In this document: piece after piece, positions 17,625 to 28,256 of the stretch
How the letters are laid out: each line of letters begins with the position of its first letter
Numbering within the stretch: position 1 is the first letter of the stretch
Notes under the pieces: model-generated
The model's input: the letters and a program-made list of their open reading frames with translations, nothing else
Databases searched by the model: none
What the model was told of the DNA's origin: nothing
Translations under genes and position numbers: made by a program
From: Rhodosalinus halophilus
GTDB taxonomy: Bacteria > Pseudomonadota > Alphaproteobacteria > Rhodobacterales > Rhodobacteraceae
Reading direction: 5' to 3'
DNA: 64,000 nucleotides
Assembly: GCF_003298775.1 (NCBI RefSeq)
Contig: NZ_QNTQ01000005.1
Span: 124,001-188,000, forward strand

Positions 17625-19109
17625 ATGACCAAGCCCCTCCGCCTGCTCGCCGCGAGCGCGCTCGTGCTGGCCGCCGGCCTCGCCCCCGCCTGGGCGCAGC
17701 GCACCGACGTCACCGTCGCGATGCAGCTCGAGCCGCCACATCTCGACCCCACTGGCGGGGCGGCCGGCGCGATCGACAGCGTGCTCTATTCCAACGTGTT
17801 CGAGGGCCTGACCCGCTTCACCGAAAGCGGCGAGATCGTGCCCGGACTCGCCGAAAGCTGGGAGATCTCGGAGGACGGGCTCACGTACACCTTCCGCCTG
17901 CGCGAGGACGTGACCTTTCACGACGGAACCGCGATGGACGCCTCGGACGTGAAATTCACCCTCGACCGCGCCCGCGCCGAGGACTCCACCAACGCGCAGA
18001 AACAGCTCTTCGCCTCCATCGAGAGCGTCGAGGTGGTCGATCCCCGGACCGTGCAGGTGAAGCTCGCCCAGCAGGACGGGATGTTCCTGTTCAACATGGC
18101 CTGGGGCGACGCGGTGATCGTCGCGCCCGAGAGCATCGGCGAGATCAAGTCGCAGCCCATCGGCACCGGGCCATTCCGCTTCGTCGAATGGGTGCAGGGC
18201 GACCGTATCGAGATCGCGCGCTACGAGGACTACTGGGGCGAGGCGCCCGCGCTGGCGGAGGCGACCTTCAAGTTCATCTCCGACCCGACGGCCGCCTTCT
18301 CGGCGATGATGGCCGAGGACATCGACGCCTTCATGGCTTTCCCCGCGCCCGAGAACCTGCCGCAGTTCGAGGCAGACCCGCGCTTTCAGGTGCTGATCGG
18401 CTCGACCGAGGGCGAGACGATCCTTTCCACCAACAACGCGCAGCCGCCGCTGGACGACCGCCGCGTGCGCAAGGCGATCGCCCATGCCATCGACCGGCAG
18501 GCGATCATCGACGGCGCGATGTTCGGCTACGGCACACCCATCGGCACCCACTTCGCGCCGCACAACCCGGCTTACGTCGACCTGACGGAGATGTCCGCGC
18601 ATGACCCCGAGCGCGCGCGCCAGCTGCTGGCCGACGCGGGCTATGCCGACGGCTTCACCACGACGCTCAAGCTGCCGCCGCCCTCCTACGCGCGGCGCGG
18701 CGGCGAGATCGTGGCGGCGCAACTGCGCGCCGTCGGCATCGAGACCGAGATCACCAACCTCGAATGGGCGCAGTGGCTCGAAGAGGTCTTCACCAACAAG
18801 AACTACGGCCTCACCATCGTCAGCCACACCGAGCCGATGGACATCGGCATCTACGCCCGGCCGGACTACTACTTCCAGTACGACAACCCCGAGTTCCAGG
18901 CGCTGATGGAGGAGCTGAACCGGACAACCGATCCCGACACCCGGACCGAGATGCTGCAGCAGGCCCAGCGCATCATCGCCGAGGACTACGTGAACGGCTA
19001 TCTCTTCCAGCTCGCCATGACCTCGGTCGCCAAGTCCGGTCTTCGCGGCCTTTGGGCCAATGCGCCGACGCAGGCGGTGGACCTCACCGGGGTCTACTGG
19101 GAAGACTGA
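17625..19109 (+). CDS. Periplasmic oligopeptide-type ABC substrate-binding protein
   Basis: Family 5 extracellular solute-binding protein of 494 residues. It has a Sec signal peptide cleaved after AWAQ (about residue 25), then typical motifs: DVTVAMQLEPPHLDP, YSNVFEGLTRF, GLAESWEISEDGLTYTFRLR, DVTFHDGT, IGTGPFRFVEW and RRVRKAIAHAIDRQAI. It delivers a ligand to the permeases encoded next, starting 93 bp downstream. That gap contains a hairpin element that may raise the level of this protein over the membrane components. Ligand class is peptide-like by family. The NylC-like amidase downstream suggests amide oligomers. Confidence 0.93.
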   Translation: MTKPLRLLAASALVLAAGLAPAWAQRTDVTVAMQLEPPHLDPTGGAAGAIDSVLYSNVFEGLTRFTESGEIVPGLAESWEISEDGLTYTFRLREDVTFHDGTAMDASDVKFTLDRARAEDSTNAQKQLFASIESVEVVDPRTVQVKLAQQDGMFLFNMAWGDAVIVAPESIGEIKSQPIGTGPFRFVEWVQGDRIEIARYEDYWGEAPALAEATFKFISDPTAAFSAMMAEDIDAFMAFPAPENLPQFEADPRFQVLIGSTEGETILSTNNAQPPLDDRRVRKAIAHAIDRQAIIDGAMFGYGTPIGTHFAPHNPAYVDLTEMSAHDPERARQLLADAGYADGFTTTLKLPPPSYARRGGEIVAAQLRAVGIETEITNLEWAQWLEEVFTNKNYGLTIVSHTEPMDIGIYARPDYYFQYDNPEFQALMEELNRTTDPDTRTEMLQQAQRIIAEDYVNGYLFQLAMTSVAKSGLRGLWANAPTQAVDLTGVYWED

Positions 19110-19135
19110 CGCGTCCGCGCGCTCGTCGGCCCTGA

Positions 19136-19177
19136 CGGGCGCGCCTCGCGAAGAGGCCCCGCGAGGGGCCGATGAGC
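19136..19177 (+). repeat. Intercistronic hairpin repeat, copy A
   Basis: Shares CGGGCGC, CTCGCGAAGAGGCC, GCGAGG and GCCGATGAGC with a second copy at 28257. The inner hairpin is GGCCCC-GCGA-GGGGCC (19155-19170). An alternative stem CCTCGCG/CGCGAGG (19144-19150 with 19160-19166) would exclude it. It lies 25 nt upstream of the permease start. Confidence 0.6.
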
Positions 19178-19202
19178 CCCCCGGCCGGGCGATGGAGACC
19201 CG

Positions 19203-20150
19203 ATGCTCCGCTACACGCTCAAGCGCATGGCCTCGCTCGCGGTGAGCCTCGCCGTGGCGTCGCTGGTGATCTTCCTCGTGGTCGAGGTGGCGCCGGGCGA
19301 CCCGGCGGCCTTCATGCTGGGCATCAACGCGCAGCCCGAGACGGTGGCGGCGCTCCGCGCCGAGCTGGGCCTCGACGTGCCGAAGTGGCAGCGGTATCTC
19401 GACTGGGTGGGCGGGATGCTGACCGGCGACTTCGGCACCTCCTACACCTACCGCACGCCCGTGGCCGACATGATCGCGGACCGCTTGCAGGTCTCGCTGC
19501 CGCTCGCCCTCTATGCGCTCGCGCTCTCCACGCTGCTCGCCTTCCCCGCAGGCATCTATGCCGCGGCCCGGCGGGGCAAGGCCGGCGATCTCGCCGTGAT
19601 GGGCGCCACGCAATTGGGCGTCGCGGTGCCGAACTTCTGGTTCGCCATGATGCTGGTGCTGCTCTTCTCGATCAACCTGGGCTGGTTCAGCGCGGGCGGC
19701 TTCCCAGGCTGGGAGGAAGGGCTCTGGGCAGGGATGAAGGCGCTGACGCTGCCCGCCATAGCCCTCGCCCTGCCGCAGGCGGCGATCCTCGCCCGCGTGA
19801 TGCGATCCTCGCTGATCGACATACTGGGCGAGGATTTCATGCGCACCGCGCGCGCCAAGGGGCTGACGCGCCGGCAGGCGCTCTGGCGGCACGGGGTGCG
19901 CAACGCGCTGATCCCGGTGCTCACCATCATCGGGTTGCAGTTCGCCTTCCTGCTCGCCGGCGCGATCATCATCGAGCAGGTCTTCTACCTGCCGGGGCTG
20001 GGGCGGCTGATCTTCCAGTCGATCTCGGCGCGCGACCTGATCGTGGTGGAGTCGGTGGTGATGCTGCTGGTCTTCGCGGTGATCGTGGTGAATTTCCTCG
20101 TCGATCTGGCCTATGCGGCCGTCGATCCACGCCTGAGGAGCCGGACATGA
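19203..20150 (+). CDS. ABC permease, DppB/OppB type
   Basis: A 315-residue inner-membrane permease with six predicted helices, N-terminal MLRYTLKRMASLAVSLAVAS and PGDPAAFMLG segments of the DppB type, and the EAA loop region FMRTARAKGLTRRQALWRHGVRNALIP that contacts the ATPase. It forms a heterodimer with the next gene product, whose ATG overlaps this stop by 4 nt. The start at 19203 follows GGAGACCCG. It is part of a complete importer (binding protein, two permeases, fused ATPase). Confidence 0.94.
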   Translation: MLRYTLKRMASLAVSLAVASLVIFLVVEVAPGDPAAFMLGINAQPETVAALRAELGLDVPKWQRYLDWVGGMLTGDFGTSYTYRTPVADMIADRLQVSLPLALYALALSTLLAFPAGIYAAARRGKAGDLAVMGATQLGVAVPNFWFAMMLVLLFSINLGWFSAGGFPGWEEGLWAGMKALTLPAIALALPQAAILARVMRSSLIDILGEDFMRTARAKGLTRRQALWRHGVRNALIPVLTIIGLQFAFLLAGAIIIEQVFYLPGLGRLIFQSISARDLIVVESVVMLLVFAVIVVNFLVDLAYAAVDPRLRSRT

Positions 20151-21015
20151 GCCTTGCGGAGCGCGAACCGGCGCCGACGCCCGCCGCGGCCCGCAGGCAG
20201 GCGCTGCCCCGCAGCCTCTGGATCGGCGCCGCGCTCTCGGTGGTCTTTGTCGCCGCCGCGGCGCTCTCCTTCATATGGACGCCCTACCCGGTGGACGGGA
20301 TGGACATCCCCGCACGCCTCCAGCCGCCGTCATGGGCGCACCCCCTGGGCACCGACCACTTCGGGCGCGACATCCTGTCGATGATCATGGTGGGCGCGCG
20401 CACCTCGATCGCGGTGGCGCTCTTGGCCGTGGGCATCGGCATGGTGGTGGGCGTGCCGCTGGGCCTTGCCGCCGCGGCGCGCAAGGGTGGCTTTCTCGAC
20501 GAGATCATCATGCGGGCGAACGACCTGATCTTCGCCTTCCCCGCGATCGTCATCGCCATCCTCATCACCGCCGTCTTCGGCGCCTCAGCCGTCAACGCGA
20601 TCATCGCCATCGGCATCTTCAACATCCCCGTATTTGCCCGTCTCACCCGCGGCGGCGCGCTCAGCCTCTGGCAGCGGGAATTCATCCTCGCCGCGCGCGT
20701 CGCGGGCAAGTCCGCCACCCGCATCAGCGCCGAGCACATCCTGCCCAACGTCGCCAACCTGCTGATCGTGCAGGGCACCATCCAGTTCTCGCTCGGCATC
20801 CTGGCCGAGGCGGGCCTGTCCTACGTCGGGCTCGGCGCGCAGCCGCCCACGCCCAGCTGGGGCCGGATGCTGGCCGACGCGCAGACCATGGTCAGCCTCG
20901 CGCCGCATGTCGCGCTCATTCCCGGTCTCGCCATCGTACTGACGGTGCTGGGGCTGAACCTGATGGGCGACGGGCTGCGCGACCTGCTCGACCCGAAGGT
21001 GCGGAAGGCGCGCAC

Positions 21016-21019
<4 letters not shown>
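20147..21019 (+). CDS. ABC permease, DppC/OppC type
   Basis: A 290-residue permease with an extra N-terminal helix (about 24-44), the periplasmic HPLGTDHFGRDILSMIMVGARTS segment diagnostic of DppC/OppC proteins, and the EAA loop EFILAARVAGKSATRISAEHILPN. It partners the DppB-type permease. Its ATG overlaps the preceding stop by 4 nt and its stop overlaps the ATPase start by 4 nt, so the three are translationally coupled. Confidence 0.94.
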
Positions 21020-22621
<1,602 letters not shown>

Positions 22622-22635
<14 letters not shown>

Positions 22636-24091
22636 CGCCCGGCCCGCCCCTCTCTGGTTCGACCCGTCGCGCTGCCTGATCGGCGGCGACTGGGTGCCGC
22701 CGGCCTCGGGCGAGACGCTGGCGCTGGAAAACCCCTCCGACGGCAGCGAGCTTGCCCGCATCGCCAAGGGCGGGCCAGAGGACATCGACGCCGCCGTGAG
22801 CGCCGCACGCGCCGCCATGACGGGCGACTGGGGGCGCGCCAGTGCCGCCGAACGGGGCCGCGTGCTCGCCCGTCTGGGCCGGCTGATCGAAGAGCGCGTG
22901 GAGGATCTCGCACAACTCGAGTCCCTCGACGTGGGCAAGCCGCTGACGCAGGCCAGGGCCGACGCGCGGGCCCTCGCCCGTTACATGGAATTCTACGCCG
23001 GCGCCGCCGACAAGCTGCACGGGGAGACCATCCCCTATCTCGCCGGCTACACCGTCTACACCATGCGCGAGCCGCATGGCGTGACGGCGCACATCGTGCC
23101 CTGGAACTACCCGATGCAGATCATCGGCCGCTCCGTGGGCGCGGCGCTCGCCGCCGGCAACGCCTGCGTGCTGAAACCGGCCGAGGAGGCCTGCCTCACC
23201 GCGCTCGCCTTCGCCGATCTCGCGCGCGAGGCGGGGCTGCCCGCGGGCGCGCTCAACGTCGTCCCCGGCACGGGGGCCGAGGCCGGCGCCGCGCTCTCCC
23301 GCCACCCGGGCGTGAACCACGTCAGCTTCACCGGCTCCGTCGCCACCGGCCGTCTGATTCAGGCCGCCGCAGCCGAGAACGTGGTGCCCGTGACGCTGGA
23401 ACTGGGCGGCAAGTCGCCGCAGATCGTCTTCGCCGACGCCGACCTCGAGGCGGCGCTGCCCTTCCTCGTGAACGCGGGCATCCAGAACGCCGGGCAGACC
23501 TGCTCCGCCTCCTCCCGTATCCTCGTCGAACGCCCGATCTACGACCGTGTGGCAGGCCTCATGGCGGAGCGCTACCGCGCGCTCGAGGCGGGCCCGGCGA
23601 TGGAGGACCGCGCCCTCGGCCCGGTGATCTCGGCGCGCCAGAAGGGGATCATTGAGGGCTTTCTCGACAAGGGCGCGGACCTCTCCCGCGCCGCCGAGGG
23701 GCGCATCGCTTCCAACGCGCCCGCCGGCGGCCACTACGTCGCGCCCGTGCTCTTCGACGCCGTGCCGCCCGCTCATCCCCTCGCGCAGGAAGAGATCTTC
23801 GGCCCCGCGCAGGCGCTCATCCCCTTCGACGACGAGGAAGAGGCGGTGCGCATCGCCAACGGCACGCCCTACGGCCTCGTCGCCGGGGTCTGGACCCGCG
23901 ACGGCGCGCGGCAGATGCGGCTGGCGCAGCGGCTCCGCTCGGGCCAGGTGTTCCTCAACAATTACGGTGCCGGCGGCGGGGTGGAGCTGCCCTTCGGCGG
24001 CACCGGCCTCTCGGGCCACGGCCGCGAGAAGGGCTTCGAGGCGCTCTACGGCTTCACCACGCTCAAGACCGTCGCCGCGCGGCACGGCTGA
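22622..24091 (+). CDS. NAD(P)-dependent aldehyde dehydrogenase
   Basis: A 489-residue ALDH superfamily enzyme: VPWNYPMQIIGRSVGAALAAGN cofactor region, catalytic Glu in ELGGKSPQIVF and nucleophilic Cys in NAGQTCSASSRILVE, with the C-terminal EEIFGPAQALIPFD and LPFGGTGLSGHGREKG segments. It resembles betaine- or aminoaldehyde-type dehydrogenases in the GQTCSA active site. Its start lies inside the end of the ABC ATPase gene (14-nt overlap), so it belongs to the transport operon and probably oxidises an aldehyde derived from the imported compound. The substrate is not readable. Confidence 0.93.
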
Positions 24092-24108
24092 CCACGACAG
24101 GAGAGACC

Positions 24109-24858
24109 ATGCGACTGGAGGGCAAGACCGCCATCGTCACCGGGGGCGCCTCGGGCTTCGGCGCAGGCATCGTGCGCACCTTCCTCGCCGAGGGCGCGCG
24201 CGTGATGATCGCCGACCTGAACGGCGAGGGGGCAGAGGCGCTGGCCGGCGAACTCGGCCAGGGCGCCCTGCCCTGCCGTGTGAACGTCGCCGAGGCGGCC
24301 TCCGTCGCCGCGATGGCGGAGAAGGCCGCGGAGGCCTTCGGCGGCGCCCCCGACATTCTCGTCAACAACGCAGGGATCACCCATCTGCCCGCGCCCCTGG
24401 AGGAGGTCAGCGAGGACGACTTCGACCGCGTCTTCGCCGTCAACTGCAAGTCGGTCTACCTGACCGCCCGCGCACTCGTCCCGGGGATGAAGGCGCGCGG
24501 CGCGGGCGCGATCCTCAACATGGCCTCGACGGCCGGCGTCTCGCCCCGCCCGCGGCTCAACTGGTACAACGCCTCCAAGGGCTGGATGATCACCGCGACG
24601 AAGGCCATGGCGGTCGAGCTCGCCCCCCACGGCATCCGCGTCAACGCGCTGAACCCGGTGGCGGGCGAGACCCCGCTGCTCAGGAGCTTCATGGGCGAGG
24701 ACACGCCCGAGACGCGGGCGAAGTTCCTGTCCACCATCCCCCTGGGCCGCTTCTCCACCCCGCAGGACATGGGCGAAGCCGCCGCCTTCCTCTGCTCCGA
24801 CGCGGCCTCGATGATCACCGGCGTCGCGATGGAGGTGGACGGCGGCCGCTGCATCTAG
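24109..24858 (+). CDS. Short-chain dehydrogenase/reductase
   Basis: A classical SDR of 249 residues: cofactor loop TGGASGFG near 11-18, acidic residue in MIADLNGE (NAD preference), NNAG motif, the catalytic Ser in MASTAGV and the YNASKG pair (Tyr and Lys), then the C-terminal TGVAMEVDGGRCI. The DADLN-like second strand suggests NAD(H). It follows the aldehyde dehydrogenase by 17 nt after a GGAGAG site, so alcohol-to-aldehyde or hydroxy-to-oxo oxidation in the same pathway is likely. A terminator-like repeat starts in its stop codon. Confidence 0.93.
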   Translation: MRLEGKTAIVTGGASGFGAGIVRTFLAEGARVMIADLNGEGAEALAGELGQGALPCRVNVAEAASVAAMAEKAAEAFGGAPDILVNNAGITHLPAPLEEVSEDDFDRVFAVNCKSVYLTARALVPGMKARGAGAILNMASTAGVSPRPRLNWYNASKGWMITATKAMAVELAPHGIRVNALNPVAGETPLLRSFMGEDTPETRAKFLSTIPLGRFSTPQDMGEAAAFLCSDAASMITGVAMEVDGGRCI

Positions 24859-24944
24859 ACCTTCTTCTTGGACGAAAATATCCCCGCCGGAGGCCGCGCG
24901 CCGAAGGCGCGCCACGAAAAGGAGTGCGGGCGAAAGCCCGCTCC
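24857..24944 (+). repeat. 3' double-hairpin repeat element, copy 2
   Basis: Begins at the SDR stop codon: GACCTTCTTCTTGG, GAAAATATCCCCG, then GCGCGCC-GAA-GGCGCGC (24896-24912) and GCGGGC-GAAA-GCCCGC (24926-24941). Unlike copies 1 and 3 it lies between two genes on the same strand. Confidence 0.65.
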
Positions 24945-24957
24945 ACTGGAAACCGCG

Positions 24958-25965
24958 ATGCAGCCCGGACCCAAGAACCTGATCACCGACGTGCCCGGCC
25001 TGCTGGTCGGCAATGCCGAGGATGCGGCGCTCAAGTCGGGCGTCACCGTGCTGACCGCCGATCGGCCCTTTACCGCCTCCGTCTCCGTCATGGGCGGCGC
25101 GCCCGGCACGCGCGAGACCGACCTGCTCGCGCCCGACAAGACCGTGCCGCAGGTGGACGCGCTCGCACTCTCGGGCGGCTCCTCCTTCGGCCTCGCGGCG
25201 GCGGACGGCGTGGTCGACGGGCTGCGCGCCAAGGGGCGCGGCTTCGCCGTGGGCGCGGCACGGGTGCCTCTCGTGCCGGCGGCGATCCTCTTCGATCTCC
25301 TGAACGGCGGCGCGAAGGACTGGGCGGACAACCCCTACGCCGCTCTCGGGCGCCGCGCGTTCGAGGCGGCCGGCGCGGACTTCGCGCTAGGCACGGCAGG
25401 CGCGGGCACGGGGGCGCTCACGGCGATGCTCAAGGGGGGCCTCGGCTCCGCCTCGCTGGTGCTCGACACCGGCGTGACGGTCGGTGCCCTCGTCGCCGCA
25501 AATCCGGTGGGCAGCGCCAACACGCCCGGTGAGCGGCACTTCTGGGCCGCGCCCTACGAGATCGGGGCGGAGTTCGGCGGCCTCGGGCCAGACCCTGCCG
25601 CCGGCCTGGGCCGCCGCCTGGAAAGCCGCAAGATGACGGCCTTCGCCGCGCAGGGGAACACCACCATCGCCGTCGTGGCCACCGACGCCGCACTCAGCAA
25701 GGCCGAGGTGCAACGCATGGCGACCGCCGCGCAGGACGGCATCGCCCGCGCCGTGGTGCCGGCGCATACGCCCAACGACGGCGATCTGGTCTTCGGGGCG
25801 GCCACCGGCACGCGCCCGCTCGAGGCGCCTGACGCCGAACGGCTGCTGATCGGCCACGCCGCCGCCCTCTGCCTCACGCGCGCCATCGCGCGCGCGGTCT
25901 ACCTCGCGTCGCCCGCACCGGGTGATCTGCTTCCCTGCTGGCGGGACGCCGCCCATCAGCCGTGA
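24958..25965 (+). CDS. P1-family (DmpA/NylC-like) self-processing amidase or aminopeptidase
   Basis: A 335-residue N-terminal-nucleophile hydrolase. The precursor should cleave itself before the nucleophile in AQGNTTIAVVATDA: Asn234/Thr235, the same Asn-Thr junction as in NylC (nylon oligomer hydrolase), whereas DmpA uses Gly-Ser. Other family marks: ITDVPGLLVGNAED, GGAPGTRETDLL, LSGGSSFGLAAADGV, and NDGDLVFGAATG. The family cleaves beta-peptides, D-amino acid peptides or omega-amino-acid oligomers. ATG 24958 gives the standard N-terminus. It sits at the end of the importer/ALDH/SDR block, separated by a terminator-like element, and is likely the amide-opening step. Confidence 0.85.
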   Translation: MQPGPKNLITDVPGLLVGNAEDAALKSGVTVLTADRPFTASVSVMGGAPGTRETDLLAPDKTVPQVDALALSGGSSFGLAAADGVVDGLRAKGRGFAVGAARVPLVPAAILFDLLNGGAKDWADNPYAALGRRAFEAAGADFALGTAGAGTGALTAMLKGGLGSASLVLDTGVTVGALVAANPVGSANTPGERHFWAAPYEIGAEFGGLGPDPAAGLGRRLESRKMTAFAAQGNTTIAVVATDAALSKAEVQRMATAAQDGIARAVVPAHTPNDGDLVFGAATGTRPLEAPDAERLLIGHAAALCLTRAIARAVYLASPAPGDLLPCWRDAAHQP

Positions 25966-25999
25966 CACTCGGGACATCCGACAGACCGAGCCGCCACCC

Positions 26000-26028
26000 G
26001 TAGGGTGCGTGCTCGTCACGCACCCTAC
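26000..26028. terminator. Perfect 12-bp inverted repeat between convergent genes
   Basis: GTAGGGTGCGTG (26000-26011), loop CTCGT, then CACGCACCCTAC (26017-26028). A partial repeat of its right arm (TCGTCACGCACC) follows at once. Its place between two stop codons suggests a bidirectional terminator or a REP-like element. Confidence 0.6.
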
Positions 26029-26059
26029 TCGTCACGCACCATGCGCGTCGCGAAGATCG

Positions 26060-26806
26060 TCAGACCAGCAACCCGCCGTCGCTGTCGTCGCCGGCCTCTT
26101 CGAGCAGCAGGTCGAAGTCCGGCACGGTCACGTGCCGCTTGCCCTGCAGTTCGATCACGCCGTCGCGCTTGAGCGCGGACATCTGGCGGCTCACCGTCTC
26201 GAGCGTGAGGCCGAGATAATCCGCCATCGCCTCGCGCGTGAGCGGCAGATCGAAGACCAAAGGCCCTGTGGTGCCGCGCAGCTGCAGCGCGGCGTCGCGC
26301 CGCGCGATGATCGCGAGTAGCGAGGCGATCTTCTCGCGCGCGGTCTTGCGGCCGAGCACCAGCATCCATTCCCGCGCCGCGTCGAGTTCGTCGAGCGTCA
26401 TCTCGAGCAGCCGGTGGGCGATGTGCGGGGTGCGCTCGATCATCGACTCGAAGGGCTTCTTGCGGAAGCAGCACATGATGAGATCCGTGGTCGCCACCAC
26501 GTTGTAGGGCGAGCCGGTCCGCCCCGGCCGGCCCACGAAGTCCGACGGAAGCAACAGGCCCACCATCTGGGTGCGCCCGTCCTCCATCGCCTGCGTGAGC
26601 GTGGCGATACCCGAGACGACGGAGCCCACGAAATCCATCCGGTCTCCGGACCAGATCACTGTCTGCCCTGCCTCGAAGGTGCGGTAGTACTTCATCTCCT
26701 CCAGGCGGGACAGCTCGTCCGCGTCGCAACGGGCGCAGACGGCCCGGTGCCGGATCGGGCAGTCCGAGCAGTTCTGGGAGAGGGAGGCCATCGTTTCGTT
26801 CAGCAT
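26060..26806 (-). CDS. fnrL: FnrL, oxygen-sensing Crp/Fnr regulator
   Basis: Global anaerobic regulator that holds a [4Fe-4S] cluster and binds TTGAT-N4-ATCAA-type sites. The 248-residue protein has N-terminal cysteines at 13, 16, 24 and 27 (CSDCPIRH and CARC) and central Cys112/113, enough for the FNR cluster, a cyclic-nucleotide-fold domain (about 40-150), and a helix-turn-helix TREAMADYLGLTLETVSRQMSAL whose ETVSR recognition helix matches FNR specificity. It is divergent from hemN with an FNR box between, the standard Rhodobacterales arrangement. Confidence 0.95.
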   Translation of the reverse strand: MLNETMASLSQNCSDCPIRHRAVCARCDADELSRLEEMKYYRTFEAGQTVIWSGDRMDFVGSVVSGIATLTQAMEDGRTQMVGLLLPSDFVGRPGRTGSPYNVVATTDLIMCCFRKKPFESMIERTPHIAHRLLEMTLDELDAAREWMLVLGRKTAREKIASLLAIIARRDAALQLRGTTGPLVFDLPLTREAMADYLGLTLETVSRQMSALKRDGVIELQGKRHVTVPDFDLLLEEAGDDSDGGLLV

Positions 26807-26828
26807 GAAGTGCCTATGTTCGCGCTAG

Positions 26829-26842
26829 TTGATTTGCGTCAA
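26829..26842. promoter_or_regulatory. FNR box between fnrL and hemN
   Basis: TTGAT-TTGC-GTCAA, 4 nt spacer, one mismatch to the FNR consensus TTGAT-N4-ATCAA. It lies 36 bp before the hemN start and 23 bp before that of fnrL, so FnrL can control both. Confidence 0.8.
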
Positions 26843-26877
26843 AGCCCCTGCGCCCTCGCCTGTCTAATCGTAGTGAC

Positions 26878-28233
26878 ATGATCAGCCGAACACAACTTGC
26901 AAAGCTGGGTCTGTTCGACGCGAAGGTGCCGCGCTACACCAGCTATCCGACCGCCCCTCACTTCGGGGGCGGTGTCGATTCAGGGCTTTACGGCGACTGG
27001 ATCGCCGCCGTGCCCGAGGGCGCACAGATATCGCTCTACATCCATGTGCCGTTCTGCCGCAGGCTCTGCTGGTTCTGCGCCTGCCGCACGCAGGGCACCC
27101 AGAGCGACAAGCCGGTCGCGGCCTATCTCGAGGTGCTGAAGGCCGAGCTCGCCATGCTGCGCGACCGTCTCGCGCCCGGCGTGACGCTCAGGCGGCTGCA
27201 CTGGGGCGGCGGCACGCCGACGCTGCTCACGCCGGAGATGATGACCGACCTGGCCGGCGCGATCGCCGAGGTGGCCCCCTTCGCCGAGGACTACGAATTC
27301 TCGGTGGAGATCGACCCGAACGAGATCGACGGGCCGCGCCTCGACGCGCTGGCCACGGCGGGCATGAACCGCGCCTCGATCGGGGTGCAGGACTTCGATT
27401 CGGAGATCCAGAACACCATCGGCCGCATTCAGGAGTTCGACGTCACGCGCGAGGCGGTGGAGATGATCCGCGCGCGGGGGGTCGAGAGCCTGAACGCCGA
27501 CATCCTCTTCGGCCTGCCGCATCAGACCCGCGCGCGAATCACCGAGACCGTGCAGAAGCTCCTGTCGCTCTCGCCCGACCGGGTGGCGCTTTACGGCTAC
27601 GCCCATGTTCCCTGGATGGCCAAGCGCCAGCAGATGATTCCCTCGGACGCGCTGCCGACGCCCGAGGAGCGGCTCGCGCTCTTCGACGTGGCGCGGCGTC
27701 TCTTCGTCTGGGACGGCTACGACGAGATCGGCATCGACCATTTCGCCCGCCCAGAGGACGGGCTGGGGGTGGCCGCCCGCGAGGGGCGGCTGCGGCGTAA
27801 CTTCCAGGGCTACACCGACGATGCCGCCGAGGTGCTGATCGGCGTGGGCGCCTCGTCGATCTCGCGCTTTCCGCAGGGCTATGCGCAGAACGCGCCGGCC
27901 ACCTCGGCGCATACGGCCGCGATCCGCGAGGGCCGATTCTCTACGGCGCGCGGGCATGTCTTCTCGCACGAAGACCGCTGGCGCGGCCGGATGGTCGAAG
28001 CGCTGATGTGCGACTTCCGCATCGACGCGGACGAGATCGCGCGCGATTTCGACGTGCCGCGGGCGCGCCTGCAGGAGATGTTCGCAGAGGCGAACGCCGC
28101 CTTCGACGGACTCCTCGAGATCGACGCGCATGGACTGTCGATCCCCGAGGCGGCCCGACCGCTCACGCGCATGGTCGCGCGCGTCTTCGACGCCTACGAA
28201 CTGGACAAGGCGGGGCATTCTCCGGCCATCTGA
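26878..28233 (+). CDS. hemN: Oxygen-independent coproporphyrinogen III oxidase
   Basis: Radical SAM enzyme converting coproporphyrinogen III to protoporphyrinogen IX without O2. The 451-residue protein has the cluster motif C60-x3-C64-x2-C67 with the extra Cys69 (PFCRRLCWFCAC), VPRYTSYPTAPHF at the N-terminus, GGGTPTLL, EIDPNEID, IGVQDF and the HemN C-terminal domain. The length and the PRYTSYPTA segment mark genuine HemN rather than HemW-type proteins. The FNR box upstream explains expression under low oxygen, where haem and bacteriochlorophyll precursors need this enzyme. Confidence 0.96.
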   Translation: MISRTQLAKLGLFDAKVPRYTSYPTAPHFGGGVDSGLYGDWIAAVPEGAQISLYIHVPFCRRLCWFCACRTQGTQSDKPVAAYLEVLKAELAMLRDRLAPGVTLRRLHWGGGTPTLLTPEMMTDLAGAIAEVAPFAEDYEFSVEIDPNEIDGPRLDALATAGMNRASIGVQDFDSEIQNTIGRIQEFDVTREAVEMIRARGVESLNADILFGLPHQTRARITETVQKLLSLSPDRVALYGYAHVPWMAKRQQMIPSDALPTPEERLALFDVARRLFVWDGYDEIGIDHFARPEDGLGVAAREGRLRRNFQGYTDDAAEVLIGVGASSISRFPQGYAQNAPATSAHTAAIREGRFSTARGHVFSHEDRWRGRMVEALMCDFRIDADEIARDFDVPRARLQEMFAEANAAFDGLLEIDAHGLSIPEAARPLTRMVARVFDAYELDKAGHSPAI

Positions 28234-28256
28234 AGGGGGTGCTCGGCGCGCCCGTG

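Noticed and set aside
19172-19250. A leader peptide starting at the ATG in the intercistronic repeat (also at 28291)
   Set aside because: The frame runs out of phase into the next gene with no conserved peptide and no ribosome binding site.
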